Assembly: GCA_034437455.1 (NCBI GenBank) | Contig: DAOTUB010000007.1 | Span: 1 to 63,361 of the forward strand | Reading direction: 5' to 3' | Length of the DNA stretch: 63,361 bases | From: DAOTUB01 sp034437455 | Lineage (GTDB): Bacteria > Chloroflexota > Anaerolineae > B4-G1 | In this document: in pieces, positions 47,004-54,955 of the stretch | Position numbering within the stretch: position 1 is the first letter of the stretch | Layout: each line of letters starts with the position of its first letter | The notes under the pieces: generated by a model | The model's input: only the letters and a program-made list of their open reading frames with translations | The model's database searches: none | What the model was told of the DNA's origin: nothing | Program-made: the position numbers and the translations under genes

Positions 47004-47522
47004 ATGGACTTACTCGTGGACAAAATGAAGAATGAGGACTGGAATGCGGTCCGCTCCATCTACCGCGAGGGCATCGCCACGGGCAACGCGACTTTTGAGA
47101 CAAGTGTGCCGGAGCGGGAGGTTTGGAACAAAAACCACCGGCGCGATTGCCGGCTCGTCGCCAGAAAAGGGGAGCAGGTGATCGGCTGGGCCGCGCTCAG
47201 TCCGGTCTCGAGCAGGCGCGTGTACGCTGGCGTCGCCGAGGTGAGCGTCTACGTCGCGGCCTCGGAGAGAGGCAAGGGCGTGGGAAAGGCTCTGCTCCGC
47301 GCGCTCGTCGAGGAATCGGAGCGCCAGGGGATCTGGATGTTGCAGGTGGGCGTCTTTCCCGAGAACGTCGCCAGTGTCTCTCTGCACAAACAGTATGGGT
47401 TTCGAGATGTCGGGCGCCGAGAACGGCTTGGCCAGATGCGGCCCGCCGCAAAGAGCGCGGCGGGTGGCGCTTGGAGAGACGTCATCTTGATGGAGCGGAG
47501 GAGTCAAGTCACGGGCGTCTAG
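47004..47522 (+). CDS. GNAT acetyltransferase, phosphinothricin-acetyltransferase-like
   Basis: About 172 residues. Begins VDKMKNEDWNAVRSIYREGIATGNATFETSVPEREVWNKNH, typical of the Pat/Bar/YncA group, with acetyl-CoA motif A VYVAASERGKGVGKALLRALVEESERQG and motif B VFPENVASVSLHKQYGFRDVGRRERLG. Members N-acetylate small amines such as methionine sulfone derivatives or phosphinothricin. ATG 47004 puts the N-terminus just before the first strand; a longer in-frame TTG start at 46926 is less likely. Its 3' end meets a repeat element. Confidence 0.85.
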   Translation: MDLLVDKMKNEDWNAVRSIYREGIATGNATFETSVPEREVWNKNHRRDCRLVARKGEQVIGWAALSPVSSRRVYAGVAEVSVYVAASERGKGVGKALLRALVEESERQGIWMLQVGVFPENVASVSLHKQYGFRDVGRRERLGQMRPAAKSAAGGAWRDVILMERRSQVTGV

Positions 47523-47531
47523 CGAATTGGA

Positions 47532-47797
47532 CATAGTGGTGAATTATGTGCTTATAGCTCTCTCTGGACATCCGTCATTCCGAGTAAACCACAACGCCGC
47601 GGTGTTGTTCAGTGAGCAAGAAACTATGCGTATTCGTCACCCTGAGCGGAGCCGAAGGGGCCTGCCCTGAGCTTGTCGAAGGGTCTCCACGCTCGACAAT
47701 GGAGATTTCTCGATTCCCTACGGTCACTCGAAATGACGCAAATCGAGGATCGCTTTGCCTTTTTTTCTCGTCCAAGCACATAATTCAAGACTGTCTC
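47532..47797. mobile_element. Element with TGAATTATGTGCTT inverted ends and core delta
   Basis: 266 bp flanked by a perfect 10-bp direct repeat GCGAATTGGA (47522-47531 and 47798-47807). Sub-terminal inverted repeats are GAATTATGTGCTT (47541-47553) and AAGCACATAATTC (47774-47786), with weaker agreement outward. Inside is a GTCATTCCGAG...CTCGAAATGAC repeat (about 47574-47733) with GAGCTTGTCGAAGGG, related to the repeat at 22643. No coding capacity. It fills almost all of the 314-base gap before the DUF3795 gene. Confidence 0.65.
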
Positions 47798-47836
47798 GCG
47801 AATTGGATGAGAACGGAATAACACAGGAGGAAACCA

Positions 47837-48292
47837 ATGGAATTCACTTACGATGCGTATTGCGGATTGTATTGCGGCGCTTGCACCATCATGCTCGCCA
47901 ATCAGAACGGCGAGTTGGAATCTCTCGCCAAGCAATGGGAAATGAAGGTCGATGACCTAAAGTGCTTTGGATGCAAGAGTGGGCAAGTGGCCATCTTTTG
48001 CACTGACTGCGAGATCAAAGCCTGCGCCGAGGACAAACAACTCGACTTTTGCTTTCAATGTGACGAATTTCCCTGCGCTCGTATGATCGAGTTCAGAGAC
48101 GACGAAAAATACCCGTACCACCAGGTCGTGTTCAACAGCCTGGAGGATATACGTCAAAAAGGAATTGACACGTGGTTAAAAGAACAGGACGCTAGATGGA
48201 GCTGCCCGAACTGCGGCGAGAGGTTTGCCTGGCGGGACGAAGTTTGTAAGCACTGCGGGGGCGCTGTGTCAAACTACACAGCGGACCTCTAA
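47837..48292 (+). CDS. DUF3795 cysteine-rich protein with C-terminal zinc ribbon
   Basis: 151 residues. YDAYCGLYCGACTIMLAN at the N-terminus, then KCFGCKSG, FCTDCEIKACAEDK, DFCFQCDEFPCARM: the DUF3795 pattern of paired Cys that probably bind zinc or iron-sulfur. A second zinc ribbon (SCPNCGERFAWRDEVCKHCGG, about 121-141) is appended. ACAGGAGG precedes the ATG. Function unknown; cytoplasmic. Confidence 0.8.
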   Translation: MEFTYDAYCGLYCGACTIMLANQNGELESLAKQWEMKVDDLKCFGCKSGQVAIFCTDCEIKACAEDKQLDFCFQCDEFPCARMIEFRDDEKYPYHQVVFNSLEDIRQKGIDTWLKEQDARWSCPNCGERFAWRDEVCKHCGGAVSNYTADL

Positions 48293-48343
48293 CGCGGGAG
48301 TGGTCATACTTTCTAACGTTGACAGCCAAAGGAGAACGACAAA

Positions 48344-49486
48344 ATGATCGCCAAACGAGCAAAAGAGATCGCACCTTTTCTCGTCATGGATGTCCTTGAG
48401 AGGGCGCGGACGATGGAACAGGAAGGCACCCATATCATCCACCTGGAGATCGGGGAGCCTGATTTCGACACGCCGCAATGCGTCAAAGACGCTGCAAGCA
48501 AGGCGCTTGAGCAAGGGCGTACCCATTACACCCATAGCCTCGGCGACCGGGCGCTCAGGGAGGCCATCAGCCAGTATTACCTAGAGACGTACAACGTATC
48601 GGTGCACCCGGATCAGATCGTGGTCACGTCCGGCACGTCGCCGGCCATGTTCCTCGTGTTTTCGGCGCTGCTCGAACAAGGCGACCAGGTGATCATTTCT
48701 GACCCGCACTATGCTTGCTATCCTAATTTCATCAAATTTGTGCAAGGTGTTCCCGTGACCGTTCTGGTCTATGAAGAGGACGGCTTTCAATATCGGCCCG
48801 AAAGTATCGAGGAAAAGATCACGGACAGGACCAAGGCCATATTCATCAACTCTCCCTCCAATCCAACCGGAAACCTGCTCTCCGAAAGCCGCATGCAGGC
48901 CATCGCCGAATTCTCGCCGCTCATCGTCTCGGACGAGATCTATCACGGCCTCGTCTACGAGGGCCAGGAGCGCTCCATCCTGGAATTCACCGACAACGCT
49001 TTCGTCCTGAACGGCTTCTCAAAGCTGTACGCCATGACCGGGCTGCGGCTCGGCTATCTCATCGCGCCCCAGGCGTTCATCCGGCCCATCCAGAAAATCC
49101 AGCAGAACTTTTTCATCTCCGCCAATTCCGTCGTCCAGATGGCCGGGATCGCCGCGCTCGAGGGGTCGGCGGAGGACGTGGCACGGATGAAGCATATCTA
49201 CAACGAGCGCCGGCAATACATCGTCAAACGTCTCAAGGAGCTGGGCTTTGGCATCGCGGTCGAGCCGACAGGGGCCTTTTACGTATTCGCCAACGCCAGG
49301 CACCTGTCGGGAGATTCGTACAAACTCGCTTTCGACATCCTGGAAAAGGCTCGCGTGGGTGTAGCGCCTGGCATTGATTTCGGGAGCAATGGCGAGGGCT
49401 ACCTCCGGTTCTCGTACGCCAACTCGCTGGAGAACATCGCCGAGGGATTGGACAGAATCGAGCACTATATCGAGCAGCTTGGGTGA
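48344..49486 (+). CDS. Class I/II pyridoxal-phosphate aminotransferase
   Basis: 380 residues of fold-type I. EIGEPDFDTPQCVKDA, GRTHYTHSLGDRALREAI, VVTSGTSPAMFLVFSALL, INSPSNPTGN, VSDEIYHGLVY (PLP-binding Asp), NGFSKLYAMTGLRLGYL with the Schiff-base Lys in GFSK, and GIDFGSNGEGYLRFSYA with the substrate carboxylate Arg. Most similar in pattern to aspartate/alanine-type or LL-DAP-like AATs; amino donor uncertain. AAAGGAG lies ahead of the ATG. The next gene begins six bases after its stop. Confidence 0.9.
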   Translation: MIAKRAKEIAPFLVMDVLERARTMEQEGTHIIHLEIGEPDFDTPQCVKDAASKALEQGRTHYTHSLGDRALREAISQYYLETYNVSVHPDQIVVTSGTSPAMFLVFSALLEQGDQVIISDPHYACYPNFIKFVQGVPVTVLVYEEDGFQYRPESIEEKITDRTKAIFINSPSNPTGNLLSESRMQAIAEFSPLIVSDEIYHGLVYEGQERSILEFTDNAFVLNGFSKLYAMTGLRLGYLIAPQAFIRPIQKIQQNFFISANSVVQMAGIAALEGSAEDVARMKHIYNERRQYIVKRLKELGFGIAVEPTGAFYVFANARHLSGDSYKLAFDILEKARVGVAPGIDFGSNGEGYLRFSYANSLENIAEGLDRIEHYIEQLG

Positions 49487-49491
49487 GGTGG

Positions 49492-50640
49492 ATGATGAAA
49501 ATCTATGGCCGCACGTCCGTTCACGAATTTCTGGGCGATTTTGTCGTCTACCGCAACCTGGCGCCGGTTGACCCGCGCCTGCCGCCGCTGGCCGAGATTC
49601 GCCCACACGTGGGGCTGCCGGAGGGCGTCATCCCGCGCAAGAGCCAGCCGGAGTACGCCCGCGTGATGGCCCACCTGCTGCGGCAGGCGCGGGAGTTGGA
49701 CGCGCCCAGCGTCTCCATCGAGCGATTGGTCTACGTGGGCGACACGCGGATGAACGACGGCACTGCCTTTGCCAACTTGTGCCGCGCTGGGGATTGGCCT
49801 GGCCTGGCCTTTATCGGATCCGAGAAAAGCGATCCGGCACAGGTGGAGGTCGTCGAGCAAGACGCGCAAAGCGCGGGCACACTCTACCTGTCGAATCGCT
49901 GGGCGGCGCTTCCCGATTTCGACCGCTTTTGCCGCGAGCGAGGGTTCCCACTGGATGAGCGGACGGCCGTGATCGTCGACCTGGACAAGACGGCGCTGGG
50001 TGCGCGCGGGCGCAACGATCACGTCATCGACCGGGCGCGGGTCGAGGCGGTGCGTCGCACTGTCGGCGATTTACTGGGGGAGAGCTTTGATCCAGAGGGC
50101 TTTCAGGTCGCGTATGATCAACTCAACCAGGTCGAGTTCCATCCCTTCACCACCGACAATCAAGATTATCTTGCTTACATCTGCCTGATCCTGGGCAGCG
50201 GCCTGTACCAGTTGGAGCCGCTGGTAGCCGAGGTTCGTGCGGGGCGCATGACGACCTTTGACCAGTTCATCGACGAGGTGAACGACCGCGCCGCCGACCT
50301 GCCCGCCGACCTGCGCCGCATCCACTCCAGCGTTTACACGTTCGCGCAGCAAGGCGACCCCACACCTTTCAAAGCCTTCCGCTACAACGAGTTCGAGACC
50401 ACCGTCGGGCGGATGGGCCATCTGGACGACGACGCAGCGGTCGCGGAGTTGCTGCAAGAGGAAATCGTCATCACCCAGGAGGTGCGAGAGGTGGCGCTCA
50501 AATGGCGAGCAGAGGGCGCGTTGCTCTTTGGCCTGTCGGACAAGCCCGACGAAGCCTCGATCCCAACGGACGATCTGATCGCCCAGGGCTACCGGGCCAT
50601 CCACCAGGTGGAGACGCACGCAGTAGGAGATGATCGATAA
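49492..50640 (+). CDS. Hypothetical HAD-like protein
   Basis: About 382 residues. AVIVDLDKTALGARG near residue 163 is a HAD-type motif I (DxDxT) and LLFGLSDKPDEAS near the end may supply a later motif; the stretch between is mostly helical. The N-terminal third (GRTSVHEFLGDFVVYRNLAPVDPRLPP, VYVGDTRMNDGTAFANL) also has a VGDTRMNDG sequence that resembles HAD motif IV. I do not know this family. ATG 49492 follows GGTGAGGTGG. It lies between the aminotransferase and thrC on one strand with short gaps and may be part of that transcript. Confidence 0.6.
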   Translation: MMKIYGRTSVHEFLGDFVVYRNLAPVDPRLPPLAEIRPHVGLPEGVIPRKSQPEYARVMAHLLRQARELDAPSVSIERLVYVGDTRMNDGTAFANLCRAGDWPGLAFIGSEKSDPAQVEVVEQDAQSAGTLYLSNRWAALPDFDRFCRERGFPLDERTAVIVDLDKTALGARGRNDHVIDRARVEAVRRTVGDLLGESFDPEGFQVAYDQLNQVEFHPFTTDNQDYLAYICLILGSGLYQLEPLVAEVRAGRMTTFDQFIDEVNDRAADLPADLRRIHSSVYTFAQQGDPTPFKAFRYNEFETTVGRMGHLDDDAAVAELLQEEIVITQEVREVALKWRAEGALLFGLSDKPDEASIPTDDLIAQGYRAIHQVETHAVGDDR

Positions 50641-50692
50641 GGTAGATTGGTAGCGTGTGCCCCCCAATGTACCAGGAAAGGAGTGTTTTCCC

Positions 50693-52063
50693 ATGACGTA
50701 TCACAGTTGGTTCGAATGTATTCGCGGTTGTGGCCGCCGCTATTCCATCTATGACGTCGTCTATCGCTGCGAGGATTGCGGGGGCTTGCTGGAAGTGGAA
50801 CACGATCTGGTAGCGCTCAAAGATCGCAACGCGGCGGCGTGGATGCACCTGTTCGACCGGCGGACGCGGACGAACGAGTGGCCCTATGGCAGCGGCGTGT
50901 GGAGCAAGAAGGAGTGGGTCTGCCCCCAGGTGGAGGATGAGAACGTCGTCTCAATGTACGAAGGCCACTCGAACTGTTTCTGGGCTGAGCGGTTGGGGCA
51001 AAAGATCGGCGTGCCCGACCTGTGGGTCAAGCTGTGCGGCAACGGCCACACCGGCTCGTTCAAAGACCTGGGGATGACGGTGCTCGTCTCGGTGGTGCGG
51101 CAGATGATTGCCGACCACAAAGCAGGTCGGGCCGACCACAAAGCAGGTCGGGCCGATGGGAAGCCGATCCGGGCAGTGGCCTGTGCGTCCACCGGCGATA
51201 CATCGGCGGCGCTGGCGGCTTATGCTGCCGCGGCGAACATCCCCGCCGTCGTCCTGCTGCCCCGGGGCAAGGTCTCGACCGCGCAACTGATCCAACCCAT
51301 CGCCAACTGCGCGCTGGTGCTGGCGCTCGACACTGATTTCGACGGCTGTATGGAGATCGTGCGCGAGCTGACCACCGATCCGACCATCTACCTGGCGAAC
51401 TCGATGAACTCGCTGCGCATGGAGGGGCAAAAGACGATCGGGATCGAGATCGTCCAGCAGTTCGATTGGAGCGTGCCGGATTGGATCGTCATCCCCGGGG
51501 GGAACCTGGGCAACGTCAGCGCGCTGGGCAAGGGCTTGTTGATGATGAAGGAATTGGGCCTGATCGACAGACTGCCGCGCATCGCCTGTGCCCAGGCGGA
51601 ACGGGCGAACCCGCTCTATCTGAGCTACCGGACCGGCTTTGCGGACTACCACCCGGTCAAGGCGCAAAAGACACTGGCCAGCGCCATCCGGATCGGCGAT
51701 CCGGTCAGCTACGAGCGGGCGGTCAAGATACTCGAAACCTTTGACGGGATCGTCGAGCAAGCCAGCGAGGACGAATTGGCGAACGCCGCCGCCCGCGCCG
51801 ACCGGACGGGGATGTACTGCTGCCCGCACACCGGCGTCGCGCTGGCAGTGCTCTTCAAGTTGATCGAGCGCGGCGAGGTAAAGTCGTCCGACCGGGTAGT
51901 GGTGATCTCGACCGCGCATGGGCTCAAGTTCACCGATTTCAAGGTCGGCTATCACGAGCAGACGTTGGACGGCGTCATCGCTCGCCACGCCAATCCGCCG
52001 TTGGAGTTGCCCGCCAGCTACGACGCGGTGAGCGAGGCGATTGATCAGGCGTTCGACAACTAA
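50693..52063 (+). CDS. thrC: Threonine synthase
   Basis: Converts O-phosphohomoserine to threonine. N-terminal zinc-like motif CIRGCGRRYSIYDVVYRCEDCGG, Schiff-base Lys124 in GNGHTGSFKDLGM, PLP-binding ACASTGDTSAALAAYAAAANI, phosphate loop IPGGNLGNVSALGKGL, and ISTAHGLKFTDFK. About 456 residues. Between VRQMIADHKAGR and GKPIRAVACAS the segment ADHKAGR is present twice because a 21-bp unit is duplicated in tandem (51110-51151), in frame, in a surface loop before the PLP strand. AGGAAAGGAG precedes the ATG. Not in the T-box transcript; upstream control not seen. Confidence 0.94.
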   Translation: MTYHSWFECIRGCGRRYSIYDVVYRCEDCGGLLEVEHDLVALKDRNAAAWMHLFDRRTRTNEWPYGSGVWSKKEWVCPQVEDENVVSMYEGHSNCFWAERLGQKIGVPDLWVKLCGNGHTGSFKDLGMTVLVSVVRQMIADHKAGRADHKAGRADGKPIRAVACASTGDTSAALAAYAAAANIPAVVLLPRGKVSTAQLIQPIANCALVLALDTDFDGCMEIVRELTTDPTIYLANSMNSLRMEGQKTIGIEIVQQFDWSVPDWIVIPGGNLGNVSALGKGLLMMKELGLIDRLPRIACAQAERANPLYLSYRTGFADYHPVKAQKTLASAIRIGDPVSYERAVKILETFDGIVEQASEDELANAAARADRTGMYCCPHTGVALAVLFKLIERGEVKSSDRVVVISTAHGLKFTDFKVGYHEQTLDGVIARHANPPLELPASYDAVSEAIDQAFDN

Positions 52064-52111
52064 ACAGCGTGTGGATGGCGACGACCTGTGTCTTTGCAAA
52101 AGGAGTGCAGG

Positions 52112-52696
52112 ATGGGAAAAATAAAGCGGACAAACGGCGTCCGAGTGCACTACAATTCTCCGGTGATCCTGACGTTTTCCATCGTCGTCATCTTCGTTCG
52201 TCTCGTCAGCATCGTCTGGCCTGGGTTTACGACCCGATTCTTTACGATTGGACCTTCTATTTCCAATCCACTGGACGTCGTCCGGCTGGTCTCTCACGTC
52301 ATCGGGCACGCCAGCTTTGAGCACCTGCTTAGCAACCTGACGTTACTCCTGCTGCTGGGGCCGATCCTGGAGGAAAAATATGGCAGCGTCAACCTGGTGT
52401 GGATGATGCTGGTCACGGCGTTAGTTACGGGCATCATCAACGTGTTGTTCTTTCCCACGGGGTTACTCGGCGCGAGCGGGATCGTCTTTATGCTGATCAT
52501 CCTCGCCTCCATCGTCAACCTGAAGGAGAATACCATTCCGCTCTCGTTCATCCTCGTGTTTTGCATCTTTGTGGGCAACGAACTGCTCCAGAGCTTTGCA
52601 CGGGACAATATCTCGCAGATGGCGCACATCGTCGGCGGGGGAATAGGCGCGCTATTTGGCTTCAAGCTGGCGCGGGGTTCAGGACAAGGAGCTTGA
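52112..52696 (+). CDS. Rhomboid-family intramembrane serine protease
   Basis: 194 residues with six hydrophobic helices. Ser122 in FFPTGLLGASGIVFML and His172 in QMAHIVGGGIGALFGF form the catalytic dyad; the loop ahead of helix 2 has the conserved HVIGHASFEHLLSNL with the HxxxN pattern. Rhomboids cleave transmembrane segments of other membrane proteins. AGGAG precedes the ATG. Followed two bases later by the Nudix gene, so translation may be coupled; the natural substrate is unknown. Confidence 0.85.
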   Translation: MGKIKRTNGVRVHYNSPVILTFSIVVIFVRLVSIVWPGFTTRFFTIGPSISNPLDVVRLVSHVIGHASFEHLLSNLTLLLLLGPILEEKYGSVNLVWMMLVTALVTGIINVLFFPTGLLGASGIVFMLIILASIVNLKENTIPLSFILVFCIFVGNELLQSFARDNISQMAHIVGGGIGALFGFKLARGSGQGA

Positions 52697-52698
52697 CG

Positions 52699-53256
52699 AT
52701 GCAACCCTGGAAAACTCTCGCACGACGCACTATTCTGAATCACAGCAAGTATCTGGTCGTCGAAAACCACACCGTCGAGCTACCCGATGGGCGAATCATC
52801 TCGGAATGGCCCTGGCTCATCACGCCTGATTACGTCATCGTGCTGGCCGTGAGCGAACGGGGCGAATTTCTCTGCTTCCGCCAGACAAAGTATGGCGTGG
52901 ATGGCACATCGTTGGCGCCCGTGGGAGGATATCTGGAGCCGGGCGAGGATCCACGGCTCGCAGCGCGACGCGAACTACTCGAAGAGACCGGTTACGAGGC
53001 GGCGAAATGGGTCGATCTGGGCCGCTACAGAGTGGATGGCAATCGCGGGGCAGGGATCGCCTATTTGTTCCTGGCCCGTGATGCACGCCAGGTGGCCGAG
53101 GCCGACGCCGATGATCTGGAAGAACAGCAGCTACTCCGGCTCAGTCGCTCGGAGGTAGAAACCGCGCTCGAAAACGGCGAGTTCAAGTTGCTGCCGTGGG
53201 CGGCTACGGTGGCGCTGGCGTTGCGGGTTATGGATGATGTGCTTTTCGAGAGGTGA
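52699..53256 (+). CDS. Nudix hydrolase (ADP-ribose pyrophosphatase-like)
   Basis: 185 residues. The Nudix box is GGYLEPGEDPRLAARRELLEETGYEA (about residues 74-99) with the REL..EE metal ligands. The N-terminal strand part LVVENHTVELPDGRIISEWPWLITPDYVIVLAV and GEFLCFRQTKYGVD resemble ADP-ribose/NDP-sugar pyrophosphatases (NudF-like). AAGGAG precedes the ATG. Three bases separate its stop from the next start, so rhomboid, Nudix and methyltransferase genes form one transcript. Confidence 0.88.
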   Translation: MQPWKTLARRTILNHSKYLVVENHTVELPDGRIISEWPWLITPDYVIVLAVSERGEFLCFRQTKYGVDGTSLAPVGGYLEPGEDPRLAARRELLEETGYEAAKWVDLGRYRVDGNRGAGIAYLFLARDARQVAEADADDLEEQQLLRLSRSEVETALENGEFKLLPWAATVALALRVMDDVLFER

Positions 53257-53259
53257 AAC

Positions 53260-53889
53260 GTGGACAAGGAAAACGTGTACGATCAACGATATGCGGGCGA
53301 GGAATTCTACTGGGGAAAAAAGCCCTCCACCATGTGCAGCCGGGTGGTAGAGGTGATGGAGCCTGACGCAGACTTTCGCCCCAGGCTAATCGATCTGGGT
53401 TGTGGCGAAGGCAGAGATATTGTATACTTCGCCCGGTACGGTTTTGAGGTCGTCGGCATCGATCTGTCTCTGCCTGGGTTGGAGAAAGCGAAGCAGTATG
53501 CTGAAGAAGCCAGCGTGCACGTCGAGACGATCCACGCGGACATCATGGGCTATGAACTTGACGAGATCTACGACGTCGTCTTTTCGACGGGCGCGATGCA
53601 GTATCTGCCGCCGGAGGTGAGGGAGCGCAAGTTCCAGAGTTACAAGGAGCACACATCCCCGAATGGGATCAACGTCCATTCCGTATTCGTGGACAAGCCA
53701 TTTCTTCCGCCAGCGCCGGACGTCGAAGCGAGTGCGCATTTTTTCAAATCGGGCGAATTGTTGGGGTATTATTGGGACTGGGAGATTCTCTACTGCGCGG
53801 AGCAGATTTTCGACTGCAAGTCCGGCGGTGTGCCTCACAAGCACGCCATTTTTCGGATGATTGCCAGAAGATATCGCGAGGACGGATAA
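53260..53889 (+). CDS. Class I SAM methyltransferase (TehB-like)
   Basis: 209 residues starting GTG 53260 (MDKENVYDQRYAGEEFYWG). Motif I is LIDLGCGEGRDIVYFARYGFEVVGIDLS (about 46-73), followed by ETIHADIMGYELDEIYDVVFSTGAMQYLPPEVRERKFQSYKEHT. This start and YWGKKPS resemble tellurite-resistance-type TehB methyltransferases. Substrate unknown. After its stop come short GTAGGGAGTA-type inverted repeats. Confidence 0.83.
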   Translation: MDKENVYDQRYAGEEFYWGKKPSTMCSRVVEVMEPDADFRPRLIDLGCGEGRDIVYFARYGFEVVGIDLSLPGLEKAKQYAEEASVHVETIHADIMGYELDEIYDVVFSTGAMQYLPPEVRERKFQSYKEHTSPNGINVHSVFVDKPFLPPAPDVEASAHFFKSGELLGYYWDWEILYCAEQIFDCKSGGVPHKHAIFRMIARRYREDG

Positions 53890-53890
53890 G

Positions 53891-53959
53891 AAGTGGGAAG
53901 TAGGGAGTAAGAAGTAGGCAGTTTTTCCCTACTCCCTACTTTCTACCCCATACTCCCTT
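53891..53959. repeat. GTAGGGAGTA inverted repeat
   Basis: GAAGTAGGGAGTAAGAAGTAGG on the left and CCCTACTCCCTACTTTC on the right form a hairpin with a T-rich loop in the gap before the GMP synthase gene. It may act as a terminator or an mRNA-stability element. Confidence 0.45.
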
Positions 53960-53975
53960 TATTGGAGGTGACAAA

Positions 53976-54941
53976 ATGACGATTGAAGAGATCAAGGTGC
54001 AGGATTTGAACCCCACGGAGTTCATAGCTCGGCAAGTCAGGGAAATATCCGCTGCCGTCGGCGATGGGTTGGCGATCAACGCCCTATCTGGCGGCGTGGA
54101 TTCCTCGACGGTTACGCTGCTGGGACACAAGGCGCTGGGCGACCGGCTCCTGACCTATTTCGTCGAGAACGGCATCATGCGCAAGGGCGAGCCTCAGCAG
54201 GTCGTCGCGTTGTTCGAGGAACTGGGCGTGCCGGTGAAAATCGTCGACGCCCGGCAGCAGTTCTTCGACGCGCTCAAGGGAGTCACCGATCCCGAAGAGA
54301 AGCGGGAGGCGATCACGCAGACGTTCTACAAGGACGTGTTCGGCCAGCTCGTGAGGGAGAGCGGGGCAAAGTTTCTCCTTCAGGGCACGATCTATACCGA
54401 CGTGGAGGAAACCGTCGCCGGGATCAAGCGGCAGCACAACATCCTGGCGCAACTGGGGATCGATACCGAAGCGGTGTACGGCTACCAGGTCGTGGAGCCG
54501 GTGATCCAACTGAGGAAACCGGGCGCGAGGATCGTCGCCCAGGCGTTGGGATTGCCGGAAGAGATCTACAGCCGCCCGCCCTTCCCCGGTCCCGCCCTCG
54601 CCGCGCGCGTGATCGGAGAGGTCACGCCGGAGCGGGTGGAGATCGTGAGAGAGGCGACGGCGGTCGTCGAGGAGGAACTGGCCCACACAGGAGCATTCCA
54701 GTACCTCGCCATCCTGCACCAGGATCGAGTGACCGGGATGCGAGACGGCAAGCGGGACTTTGGCTTGCAGATCGAGGTGCGCTGTTGGGAGAGCGAGGAC
54801 GCCAGGATCGGGACGCCGACGCGGCTCCCGTATGACGTTTTGGACAGATTGGCGGAGAGAATCACCACCAAAGTGCCGGGTGTGGTCAGCGTGACGTACA
54901 ACATCACCAAAAAGCCGCCCTCGACGATAGAGGCGGTTTGA
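53976..54941 (+). CDS. guaA: Stand-alone GMP synthase ATP pyrophosphatase domain (GuaA C-terminal type)
   Basis: 321 residues containing only the synthetase half of GMP synthase: P-loop ALSGGVDSSTVTLLGHKAL (about 32-50), LLTYFVENGIMRKGEPQQV, KFLLQGTIYTDVEE, IKRQHN, and the dimerisation domain with SRPPFPGPALAARVIGEVTPERVEIVREAT, AILHQDRVTGMRDGKRD and GVVSVTYNITKKPPSTIEAV at the C-terminus. It converts XMP to GMP using ATP and ammonia. The glutamine amidotransferase half is neither fused nor next door, as in archaeal two-subunit enzymes. It may use free ammonia or a distant glutaminase. A bacterial split form is unusual. Confidence 0.87.
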   Translation: MTIEEIKVQDLNPTEFIARQVREISAAVGDGLAINALSGGVDSSTVTLLGHKALGDRLLTYFVENGIMRKGEPQQVVALFEELGVPVKIVDARQQFFDALKGVTDPEEKREAITQTFYKDVFGQLVRESGAKFLLQGTIYTDVEETVAGIKRQHNILAQLGIDTEAVYGYQVVEPVIQLRKPGARIVAQALGLPEEIYSRPPFPGPALAARVIGEVTPERVEIVREATAVVEEELAHTGAFQYLAILHQDRVTGMRDGKRDFGLQIEVRCWESEDARIGTPTRLPYDVLDRLAERITTKVPGVVSVTYNITKKPPSTIEAV

Positions 54942-54955
54942 AAGGTTTACAAACA

